A DNA stretch of 64,000 nucleotides from an uncultured Clostridia bacterium (GTDB lineage: Bacteria; Bacillota; Clostridia; Oscillospirales; Ruminococcaceae). The translations under genes were made by a program, and so were the position numbers. How positions within the stretch are numbered: position 1 is the stretch's first letter; every line of letters begins with the position of its first letter. The notes under the pieces were generated by a model. The model searched no databases. It was not told the DNA's origin and saw only the letters and a program-made list of their open reading frames with translations. Shown piece by piece: positions 52,964 to 60,061 of the stretch. Where the stretch lies: NCBI GenBank assembly GCA_947629905.1, contig CANRFM010000010.1, forward strand, positions 21,670 through 85,669, written 5' to 3'.

Positions 52964-53857
52964 GTGAAATTGCCTTATCAAAAGCGCAAGGCGCTGTACG
53001 GGTACGGCTTTATAGCGCTGTGGCTGGTGGGGACGGTGATCTGGTTCCTCTATCCGCTTGCGGAATCTTTGCGGTACTCCTTCATGACCGTCAAGCCGGA
53101 AAAGGGCGGTATGCAGGGCATCTATGTCGGGCTGGAGAATTACAGCTATATCTTCACCGTTGACCCGAAGTATACGCAGTACCTTGTCAAGGTGCTGGGG
53201 GAGACAGCGATCCGGACACCGCTCATTATCATTTTCTCCCTGTTCATTGCGGTCATCCTGAACCAGAAATTCAAGGGGAGAGGGTTTGCAAGGGCGATCT
53301 TCTTCCTGCCTGTCATCATTGCCACAGGTCCGGTGTACAACATCATCAACGGCGATATTTCAAAGACGGGCGCAAGCAGTGCCGGGCAGTTCTCGACCAT
53401 GTTCCAGACCGACCTTGTGGGGGAGCTGTTCCAGTTTCTGGGAATTTATGGTTTGAGTGACAAGGTGCAGTCCGGTATTGAATTCATCACAAATGATGTG
53501 TTCGGGCTTGTGTGGAGTTCCGGTATCCAGATCCTGATCTTTCTGGCGGCGCTGCAGAATATCCCGGTCTCTGCCAAAGAGGCAGCACAGGTGGAGGGCG
53601 CAACGGCATGGGAATTTTTCTGGAAGATCACGCTGCCCTATGTCAGCCCGATGATCTTAGCCTGCCTGATCTTCACGGTCATTGACAGCTTTACCGCACC
53701 GGATAATCTTGTCATGGGGCATGTGCTGGATATGCGGGGGGAATGGCAGTATGGCTATGCCTCTGCGATGGCGTGGGTCTATTTCAGCATCATACTGGCG
53801 GCAGTCGGGCTGATCACGCTGCTGATGAACCGCTTTATTTACTATGAGGTTGATTGA
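52964..53857 (+). CDS. Sugar ABC transporter permease 3 (MalF/UgpA-like)
   Basis: A 297-residue six-helix permease with the loop SAKEAAQVEGATAWEFFWKITLPY. It starts with GTG, four bases after the DUF5696 stop. It forms a second permease pair with the next gene, which is unusual for a single operon with only one obvious binding protein. The region between helices (about 125-175; NGDISKTGASSAGQFSTMFQTD) is longer than in typical MalF-like short permeases. Confidence 0.9.
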   Translation: MKLPYQKRKALYGYGFIALWLVGTVIWFLYPLAESLRYSFMTVKPEKGGMQGIYVGLENYSYIFTVDPKYTQYLVKVLGETAIRTPLIIIFSLFIAVILNQKFKGRGFARAIFFLPVIIATGPVYNIINGDISKTGASSAGQFSTMFQTDLVGELFQFLGIYGLSDKVQSGIEFITNDVFGLVWSSGIQILIFLAALQNIPVSAKEAAQVEGATAWEFFWKITLPYVSPMILACLIFTVIDSFTAPDNLVMGHVLDMRGEWQYGYASAMAWVYFSIILAAVGLITLLMNRFIYYEVD

Positions 53858-53870
53858 AAGGAGGGGGGCT

Positions 53871-54896
53871 ATGGCAGCACCGGAAACGAAACTTTCCCGG
53901 AAAGAACTACACCGCAGACACCGGGAGACGTTGAGCCGGGAAGAACTGATTTCACTCCGGCGCAGGGAAGCATTGGATATGCTGTGGCGTGTCGGGCGGT
54001 TTCTGATCTTGTTCGGGCTTTGCTTTATCATTCTCTACCCGTTGATCTACATGGTGAGCTGTGCATTCCGGGCGCAGGAGGATATGCACGACCCGACTGT
54101 GATGTGGATCCCCCGGCATCTGACACTCTCGATCCTACAGCAGACGTGGTCGGCGATGGATTACGACAAAACATTTGTGCGGACGATTTTCCTGAACATC
54201 GGCTGCTCGTTCGTACAGGTGGCAGTCTGCGCCCTTACGGGGTATGGGTTTGCAAGATTTCGGTTTCGGTTTCGGGGTCTGCTGTTTGGCGTTGTCATTT
54301 TGCAGATACTTGTGCCGACGCAGATCATTTCCATTGTGCAGTATATGGAATTCCGGTACTGTCTCGGCTTGCAGCCGCTCATGGAGCGTATCAGTCAGAC
54401 ACTTGGCAGTGCGTTCAACCTGATCGGCAGCCCGCTGACGATGTATCTGCCTGCCATGATGGGCAACGGGATACGGGCAGGGCTGATGATCTATATTTTC
54501 CGGCAGTTCTTCAAGGGGATGCCGCAGGAGCTGGAGGATGCTGCTTATCTGGACGGCTGCGGACCGTTCCGGACGTTCTGGCAGGTCATGGTCCCGAATG
54601 CTTCGTCCTCGTTCCTGACGGTGTTCCTGTTTTCGGTGGTCTGGTACTGGAATGATTACTACGTCAGCTCCACGTTCTTCACCCAAAATTCTACGATGGC
54701 ACTCATGCTGAAAAACCTGAACACGCAGCTCAGTCTTGTCCTGTTCAACAGTGCGACTGTGGAGGTCTCGCCCCGGGAGCAGATCCTCTGGATGGAGGCG
54801 GGCTGTCTGCTGGCAGTTTTTCCGCTGCTGCTGATGTATATTTTCCTGCAGAAACACTTCACGGAGGGCATTGAGCGTTCCGGGTTGGCAGGATAG
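53871..54896 (+). CDS. Sugar ABC transporter permease 4 (MalG/UgpE-like)
   Basis: A 341-residue permease with a charged cytoplasmic N-terminal extension of about 45 residues (many Arg and Glu, RRHRETLSREELISLRRREA), then six helices and the loop LEDAAYLDGCGPFRTFWQVMVP. The start at 53871 follows AAAGGAGG; the track's nine extra residues are not needed. It is the last gene of the operon, followed by a terminator. Confidence 0.9.
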   Translation: MAAPETKLSRKELHRRHRETLSREELISLRRREALDMLWRVGRFLILFGLCFIILYPLIYMVSCAFRAQEDMHDPTVMWIPRHLTLSILQQTWSAMDYDKTFVRTIFLNIGCSFVQVAVCALTGYGFARFRFRFRGLLFGVVILQILVPTQIISIVQYMEFRYCLGLQPLMERISQTLGSAFNLIGSPLTMYLPAMMGNGIRAGLMIYIFRQFFKGMPQELEDAAYLDGCGPFRTFWQVMVPNASSSFLTVFLFSVVWYWNDYYVSSTFFTQNSTMALMLKNLNTQLSLVLFNSATVEVSPREQILWMEAGCLLAVFPLLLMYIFLQKHFTEGIERSGLAG

Positions 54897-54910
54897 GCAA
54901 TACTGTGCAA

Positions 54911-54941
54911 AAAGCCCTCATCCGGTGTGGATGGGGGCTTT
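54911..54941 (+). terminator. Terminator of the transport operon
   Basis: Stem AAAGCCCTCATCC / GGATGGGGGCTTT (one G-T pair); T-rich sequence continues after it. Confidence 0.75.
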
Positions 54942-54967
54942 AGTCTGTCAAAAAAACAACTCGAAAG

Positions 54968-55060
54968 TCATGCAAGCCGACCTTTGCGCATTCTAAATTG
55001 CACTAACAGTCAAGCAAGCCGACCTTTGCGCCGAAGGCGCATTGGGAGGCAAATTGCCGG
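54968..55060. repeat. Dispersed palindromic repeat, locus C
   Basis: Two copies of AGTCA(T/A)GCAAGCCGACCTTTGCGC lie at about 54967 and 55008. The second carries the full core GCAAGCCGACCTTTGCGCC-GAA-GGCGCATTGGGAGGCAAAT, almost identical to locus B. It ends exactly at the stop codon of spoVFB. Confidence 0.82.
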
Positions 55061-55639
55061 TTATGGAAACAGCGGCTGTAATTGTCTGCCGTCCAGTGCG
55101 GCTGCGATTGTTTCCGCAGTCAGGGAGAAATCCGCTATCAGCGAGGTGGGTTTCTTTACGGTATCATCCTGCCGGAGCGGTACGAAATAGTAGTGCTTCA
55201 TGTGCGAAAGCGCCCCGATGTGCTTCATGCACCCGGCAAGTGCATCATTCGAGGCAAGGGCAAGCACCACGGGTTTTCCGCTGCGCAGGTGGGATTTGAC
55301 AGCCATGGTTGCTGCCGTGTCGGTAATGCTGAGCGCCAGTTTTGCGGCAGTGTTGGACGTACAGGGGACAACTGCCATGATGTCGGTCAGGTTCTTCGGT
55401 CCGATGGGTTCGGCATCTGCAATGGTCAGAATGGGTTCACGCCCGCAGATCTCCGCCAAACGTCTGCGCTGTGCGTCCGCCTCCCCGAAACGGGTGGAAA
55501 TGTTCGCTGCATGGGCTGACATGACAGGAAGCAGCTTTGCACCCAGTGAGGTCAGGTATTCCGCCTGTGAAAAAGCCTGTGCAAAGGTGCAGAACGAACC
55601 CGTCATGACAAACCCGATGCGCACCCCGTCAAGTTTCAT
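55061..55639 (-). CDS. spoVFB: Dipicolinate synthase subunit B
   Basis: A 192-residue flavoprotein-like subunit (RIGFVMTGSFCTFAQAF, VVPCTSNTAAKLALSITD, LALASNDALAG) that acts with SpoVFA in the mother cell to make dipicolinic acid, which is loaded into the spore core for heat resistance. It overlaps the end of spoVFA by 11 bases, so the two are translationally coupled. The palindromic repeat C abuts its stop codon. Confidence 0.94.
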   Translation of the reverse strand: MKLDGVRIGFVMTGSFCTFAQAFSQAEYLTSLGAKLLPVMSAHAANISTRFGEADAQRRRLAEICGREPILTIADAEPIGPKNLTDIMAVVPCTSNTAAKLALSITDTAATMAVKSHLRSGKPVVLALASNDALAGCMKHIGALSHMKHYYFVPLRQDDTVKKPTSLIADFSLTAETIAAALDGRQLQPLFP

Positions 55640-56519
55640 GCTTCACACCCCCTTCGTCCGTTTCCAGCATATGGAGAATGGTTTTGGCGATGATCTCGCC
55701 GGCTGTGAAGGGGGCAGTCTTGCCGGGCAGGGAAAGCGCCCAGACGACACGCCTGCCGAGTGCCTGTGCGGCATCCCAGTCCACGCCGCCCGGCTTGGAG
55801 GCAAGGTCAAGGATGAGGGCATCCGGCTGCATGGCTTGCAGTGTTTCCGCTGTGATGACTTTAGCGGGAATGGTGTTGACAACGGCTGAAAAATCGGCTG
55901 CGCAGGCGGTTATTCTGTTCAGGGGAAGGCTCTTGCACCCATACAGTTCCGCACGTGCCCGGTCTGCTACATCCCGTGCAGCGACCGTCACCTCTGCGCC
56001 CAGCGAATGCAGTACGCCCGCTAAACGGCTGCCAATGCGCCCGAAACCAAGCACCAGAACCGGACTGCCGTGCAAGGTGCAGGGCATTTCTTCCAGCATG
56101 ATCTGTACAGCGCCCTCTGCGGTGGGAACGGCATTGCGGGTACTCATTTCTTCTTCGGCTAAGTAGTCGGAAACGGTAAAACCGGCAGCCCGGAACAGCG
56201 CTGCAGTCTGCCCGAATTTTCCGCCGAACACGGCAGCACCCGGTTTCAGCAAAGGGATCAGGTCGGTGACAGCGACCGGCTGTGTCTGGAAGGGGGCGTT
56301 CAGGTGGGTGCCGTCCTCTGAGACAGGGATCGGCAGCACCAGACAATCAAATTTAGGTAGTCCTGTATCTGTCAGAGAGGCAAGCTGCACTTCCGGAAAA
56401 GGCAGCACCTGCCGGGTAAAGCCCACAGCCCGGACTTCAAAATCCTGTGCTAAAACCCTTGCTGTGTAGCCGTATCGTAAGTCCCCGCCGGCAACGAGGA
56501 CGGTTTTCTTTGGCTGCAT
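55629..56519 (-). CDS. spoVFA: Dipicolinate synthase subunit A
   Basis: A 296-residue NAD(P)-binding subunit of dipicolinate synthase. Visible are the N-terminal VLVAGGDLRYGYTARVLA, VFGGKFGQTAALF, the Rossmann motif VLVLGFGRIGSRLAGVLHSLGAEVTVAARD, and LILDLASKPGGVDW. The start is taken as 56519 because AAAGGAG is 8 bases away; the ATG six bases earlier is too close. Together with SpoVFB it indicates an endospore former. Sporulation-specific sigma promoter motifs could not be recognised. Confidence 0.94.
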   Translation of the reverse strand: MQPKKTVLVAGGDLRYGYTARVLAQDFEVRAVGFTRQVLPFPEVQLASLTDTGLPKFDCLVLPIPVSEDGTHLNAPFQTQPVAVTDLIPLLKPGAAVFGGKFGQTAALFRAAGFTVSDYLAEEEMSTRNAVPTAEGAVQIMLEEMPCTLHGSPVLVLGFGRIGSRLAGVLHSLGAEVTVAARDVADRARAELYGCKSLPLNRITACAADFSAVVNTIPAKVITAETLQAMQPDALILDLASKPGGVDWDAAQALGRRVVWALSLPGKTAPFTAGEIIAKTILHMLETDEGGVKHET

Positions 56520-56617
56520 ATACATCGCTCCTTTGTGAGCTTTTTGCTCATAGGCAGTATATGCGGGAGGGGGAAATGGAGTGATAGCTGAAATTTTCAA
56601 AAATTTGAAAAAAAGTC

Positions 56618-56646
56618 TTGACAAAGGCAGGAAATTGGGGTATAAT
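56618..56646 (+). promoter_or_regulatory. Consensus promoter of rplM-rpsI
   Basis: TTGACA (56618-56623), 17-base spacer, TATAAT (56641-56646). Confidence 0.9.
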
Positions 56647-56649
56647 AAA

Positions 56650-56770
56650 TGGGTATGGTGTCGCAGAGTAACCGCCTGCCGATGCCCCACTGCTGCATAC
56701 CCTTGTGATTCCGGGTATCCCCGTGCCCGTGAATGGTCTGACAGCGGTTGGTTATCACTTTGAATATGGA
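56650..56770 (+). promoter_or_regulatory. Structured leader of the rplM operon (L13-leader-like)
   Basis: Immediately after the promoter, GGGTATG pairs with CATACCC about 45 bases later, enclosing smaller stems (CGCCTGCCG region). A further GGGTAT/GTGCCC area follows. Firmicute rplM operons often carry an autoregulatory L13 leader here, so this is a likely member; I cannot run a covariance search. Confidence 0.5.
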
Positions 56771-56779
56771 GGAAAGATC

Positions 56780-57208
56780 ATGTCTACAACGATGCCTAAG
56801 GCTGGCGAGATCAGCCGTAACTGGTATATCTTAGATGCAGCAGACAAGCCCCTCGGCAGAGTCGCTGCACAGGCTGCTGTGCTCCTCAGAGGCAAGCACA
56901 AGCCGATTTTTGCACCGCACGTTGACTGCGGCGATCATGTTATTATCATCAACTGCGAGAAAGCCATCCTCACCGGCAAGAAGCTGGAGGAGAAGAAGTT
57001 CCGCTGGCATACCGGCTGGATCGGCGGACTGAAGGAAGTTTCCTACAAGAAGCTGATGGCTGAAAATCCGGAACGTGCTATGACGATCGCTGTGACTGGT
57101 ATGCTTCCGCACAATGCACAGGGTGCAGAGCAGAGCAGACGGCTTCGGACGTTCCGTGGTGCAGAGCACAAGCACGCTGCGCAGAAGCCGGAAGTTTATG
57201 AGTTTTAA
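56780..57208 (+). CDS. rplM: 50S ribosomal protein L13
   Basis: A 142-residue ribosomal protein. Visible are WYILDAADKPLGRVAAQAA, LLRGKHKPIFAPHVDCGDHVIIIN, HTGWIGGLKEV, and MLPHNAQG. The start at 56780 has GGAGG 8 bases upstream; the track's 25-residue extension lies in the leader. It is followed by rpsI after 13 bases, the conserved L13-S9 pair. Confidence 0.98.
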   Translation: MSTTMPKAGEISRNWYILDAADKPLGRVAAQAAVLLRGKHKPIFAPHVDCGDHVIIINCEKAILTGKKLEEKKFRWHTGWIGGLKEVSYKKLMAENPERAMTIAVTGMLPHNAQGAEQSRRLRTFRGAEHKHAAQKPEVYEF

Positions 57209-57221
57209 GGAGGGCTGAATG

Positions 57222-57623
57222 ATGTACGAACCGAAGGTTGCTTACCATTATGGTACCGGTAGAAGAAAGCATTCCGTTTCCCGTGTCAGACTGATCCCGG
57301 GCAACGGTGCGATCACGATCAACGGCAGAAATATCGATGATTATTTTGGTCTGGAAACGCTCAAGCTGATCGTTCGTCAGCCGCTGGCACTGACCAATAC
57401 ATTGGAGAAGTTTGATGTTGTCTGCACTGTAGAGGGCGGCGGTGTGACCGGGCAGGCTGGTGCGATCCGCCATGGTATTTCCCGTGCGCTGCTGCAGTAT
57501 GATGCTGAACTGCGTCCTACGCTGAAGGCTGCTGGATTCCTGACCCGTGACCCTCGTATGAAGGAAAGAAAGAAGTACGGCCTCAAGGCTGCAAGACGTG
57601 CACCGCAGTTCTCGAAGAGATAA
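57222..57623 (+). CDS. rpsI: 30S ribosomal protein S9
   Basis: A 133-residue ribosomal protein with [17 protein letters not shown], the [19 protein letters not shown] segment, and the highly conserved C-terminus ending in PQFSKR. The ATG at 57222 is preferred over 57219 by spacing from AAGGAGG. DNA becomes AT-rich immediately after the stop, which marks the likely integration point of a mobile element. Confidence 0.97.
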   Translation: MYEPKVAYHYGTGRRKHSVSRVRLIPGNGAITINGRNIDDYFGLETLKLIVRQPLALTNTLEKFDVVCTVEGGGVTGQAGAIRHGISRALLQYDAELRPTLKAAGFLTRDPRMKERKKYGLKAARRAPQFSKR

Positions 57624-57711
57624 GAAATCACTTATCTGTATTGGCAAAAACTACGTGTTTTTAGTGTTTTTATCGTTTTGAGTTTCTCTGAAATATGGTG
57701 AATTCCGGACG

Positions 57712-57742
57712 GTAACTAACACGTAACTGACGGGTAACTAAC
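57712..57742 (+). repeat. Three direct repeats with 11-bp period near the left end of the element
   Basis: GTAACTAAC (57712), GTAACTGAC (57723) and GTAACTAAC (57734) are spaced exactly 11 bases apart, one helical turn. They lie about 90 bases after rpsI, as expected for integrase arm-binding sites next to attL. Confidence 0.7.
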
Positions 57743-57750
57743 AAGATTTT

Positions 57751-57785
57751 AAGGCATTTGCCCTTGTGGTGAGTGCCTTATTTAT
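57751..57785 (+). terminator. Possible terminator downstream of rpsI
   Basis: AAGGCA (57751-57756) pairs with TGCCTT (57774-57779), followed by ATTTATT. The stem is short and the T-run weak. Confidence 0.35.
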
Positions 57786-57802
57786 TAAGTTGTCGGTTTC
57801 AC

Positions 57803-57845
57803 TTGATTTTGGCTTAACTATATGCTATAATTAGAATATTAAGCC
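57803..57845 (+). promoter_or_regulatory. Promoter and inverted repeat ahead of the defence genes
   Basis: TTGATT (57803-57808), 17-base spacer, TATAAT (57826-57831). The -10 is flanked by GGCTTAA (57811-57817) and its complement TTAAGCC (57839-57845), a likely operator. Confidence 0.65.
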
Positions 57846-57881
57846 ATAATTGTTTCATACTATTATCGGAGGTGGTATATA

Positions 57882-59216
57882 ATGCTGTTAAGGTATTCTG
57901 TTAGTAACTTCAAGTCGATCGGAAACAATATTGAATTTAGTATGCTTCCGTCTGAAGATACTTCTGATGATAGATTTCTAATAGAAATTGATACTGTTGT
58001 TGGAAAATGGAAAGTATTAAAAAGAGGAGCCTTTTTCGGTCCGAATGCATCTGGGAAAACATCTTTTATTGATTCCATATCTTATGCAAAAGATTATATT
58101 ACAAAGGGACCCAAAAATCCAAATGTAACGAAAGTAAATCAATTTAAAGGAAATATTTCTGAACTTGACGGTGTTACATCTTTCCGGTTTTTAATATATG
58201 TTGACAAACAAGTATATAACTACGGTTTTTCTTTGGATAGGTCATATGTTCATGAAGAATGGCTTGCTATATTAAATTCTTCTGGACATTTTGACTTATT
58301 ATTTGATAGAAAAACTAATCATAAACTTTTCACTAAAATAACCGTATTTGATGCTTATGAAAAACCAGGATCTGTCGAAAGAGGCTTAGCAGAATTGTTA
58401 ACCAAAAGTATTAAAGGCGAACAATCGGATCAACTGTTCTTATTTAAATTATACGAGAATGCTTCAACTCACGCAGGTATAGTGCTTTCATGGTTTAAAA
58501 CATTACAGATCATTTATCCAAACACCAAACTTCAGGCATTGCCAATAAGGATTCAAAAAGACGAACAATTTAGAGATTTTCTGTCTGAAAAGCTCCATTC
58601 TCTTGATACTGGTGTCGATAGAGTATCTACGACAGAGAATATTTTAGATCTTTCAGATTTTGAAGAGAAGTATGGTATTCCAAGTGAAGTAATTCATGAA
58701 ATTGAAGAAATTCAGAACGGAATGATAAGTTTAAACGGAAAATTTTATATTTTTAAAGAAAGCACTAAACGAAAAATAACTCTCATTCAGATCAAGTTCG
58801 AACATTCTTTAAATCGGAGAAAAGTTAATTTTGATATTGATGATGAATCAGATGGAACTCAACGTCTTCTTGATTTATTACCTATTTTATTTAGATTGGA
58901 TAATAATTCCCACAATATTATCTATATCGTAGATGAACTTGATCGTAGCCTTCATACTAAATTAACCAAATATCTTGTTAACTCGATCGGCAATGCATCG
59001 TATAATACACAGTTTTTATTTACGACACACGATGTCAACTTGCTTAGCCTAAAGAACTTCAGACAAGATGAGATATGGTTTATTGAAAAGAACAAAAACG
59101 GCGAAACAAGATTAAAGCCGTTTTCTGATTTTGATGTTAAAAACAAGGAGAATATCCTAAAGGATTATCTTACCGGAAGATTTGGAGCTGTCCCAGTAAT
59201 AAAGGAGGAAGTATAA
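57882..59216 (+). CDS. AbiLi/RloA-like AAA (ABC-type) ATPase, defence module
   Basis: A 444-residue ATPase of the OLD/RloA/AAA_21 kind. Visible are SNFKSIGN at the N-terminus, Walker A FFGPNASGKTSF, a signature-like DESDGTQRLLDLLPIL, Walker B IIYIVDELDRSLH, and the switch histidine FTTHDVNLL. Such ATPases work with a TOPRIM/RloB partner in phage defence (AbiL of Lactococcus, RloAB). The RloB gene starts directly after its stop. GGAGG lies 9 bases ahead of the ATG, and a promoter with a flanking inverted repeat lies upstream. Confidence 0.85.
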   Translation: MLLRYSVSNFKSIGNNIEFSMLPSEDTSDDRFLIEIDTVVGKWKVLKRGAFFGPNASGKTSFIDSISYAKDYITKGPKNPNVTKVNQFKGNISELDGVTSFRFLIYVDKQVYNYGFSLDRSYVHEEWLAILNSSGHFDLLFDRKTNHKLFTKITVFDAYEKPGSVERGLAELLTKSIKGEQSDQLFLFKLYENASTHAGIVLSWFKTLQIIYPNTKLQALPIRIQKDEQFRDFLSEKLHSLDTGVDRVSTTENILDLSDFEEKYGIPSEVIHEIEEIQNGMISLNGKFYIFKESTKRKITLIQIKFEHSLNRRKVNFDIDDESDGTQRLLDLLPILFRLDNNSHNIIYIVDELDRSLHTKLTKYLVNSIGNASYNTQFLFTTHDVNLLSLKNFRQDEIWFIEKNKNGETRLKPFSDFDVKNKENILKDYLTGRFGAVPVIKEEV

Positions 59217-60011
59217 GTGGCTGCTGAGCGAATGTCCTCACTCCCTTTCTCTCCTGTACGTCCCAAGTGCAGGACAAGTGACAAATTAATCTTCATTTCA
59301 TGTGAAGGTTCGGTTACTGAATGGGAATATTTTGAGAAGATAATAAATATGGTCTTTGCAAACATCGGTTCAAAAGTAAAAGTCATAAACGTTCTTGAAG
59401 ATGCTCTCAAAAAAAGAGATAAAAATAGAACAATTGGTGAGAAAAAACAGGTGTCAAGTTCTAAACCACAGAACTTACTTGATAAAATGAACGCTTTTAA
59501 AAGTGCACATAAGGAAGATTATGATTTTGACGAACATGAACAAGATGAATTTTGGTTGATAATGGACGTTGATGATCATACTGATAAAACAATAGTTGAC
59601 AGTGAAGGCAGAAGTAATCTTGATAAATGGAATGCTGTATTAAATGAATGTCAAAATAATAAATATCAGTATGCCGTGAGCAACCCTTTCTTCGAATTGT
59701 GGCTTCTTCTTCACTTTGATGATGTGAATGAAGAAGATTATAGCTATGCTGTAACTGATTCACATTCATATGAACCGACAGACCACTACAAAATTAGATT
59801 GTCTACATTAAAAGTCCCACTCAAAAGGGATAAGCATTTTGATAGAAGATATTACAATAAATACAGTAAAGCAGCCATAAATGATGCGATTCAGCGAGCG
59901 GAAGCTCTTGATCCTGAGCCTAAATGTAACTTTCCTTCAGATTTAGGCTCAACTGTATATAGGTTATTAAAAAGTATTAAAGAAATTGATGACCAATACG
60001 AAGGCAATTGA
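59217..60011 (+). CDS. AbiLii/RloB-family protein, defence module
   Basis: A 264-residue protein with the RloB pattern: a TOPRIM-like opening IFISCEGSVTEWEYFE, acidic DVDDH about 90 residues later, and SNPFFELWLLLHF. In AbiL-type systems this is the presumed effector nuclease or toxin controlled by the ATPase. The GTG start is next to the ATPase stop with AAAGGAGG 8 bases upstream, so translation is coupled. The middle (residues about 65-95) is rich in Lys and Ser and probably flexible. A terminator follows. Confidence 0.85.
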   Translation: MAAERMSSLPFSPVRPKCRTSDKLIFISCEGSVTEWEYFEKIINMVFANIGSKVKVINVLEDALKKRDKNRTIGEKKQVSSSKPQNLLDKMNAFKSAHKEDYDFDEHEQDEFWLIMDVDDHTDKTIVDSEGRSNLDKWNAVLNECQNNKYQYAVSNPFFELWLLLHFDDVNEEDYSYAVTDSHSYEPTDHYKIRLSTLKVPLKRDKHFDRRYYNKYSKAAINDAIQRAEALDPEPKCNFPSDLGSTVYRLLKSIKEIDDQYEGN

Positions 60012-60023
60012 ATACATAGCAAG

Positions 60024-60056
60024 ACCGCTGAGAGATCACTCCCTCAGCGGTTTCTT
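60024..60056. terminator. Terminator between the defence operon and the integrase gene
   Basis: Stem ACCGCTGAG / CTCAGCGGT with a 10-base loop, then TTCTTT; located between convergent genes. Confidence 0.8.
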
Positions 60057-60061
60057 TATGC

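Noticed and set aside
57712-57742. Possible CRISPR array
   Set aside because: Three short 9-base repeats with 2-base gaps are far too small for CRISPR; they fit arm-binding sites. No CRISPR array or cas gene was seen anywhere in the window.
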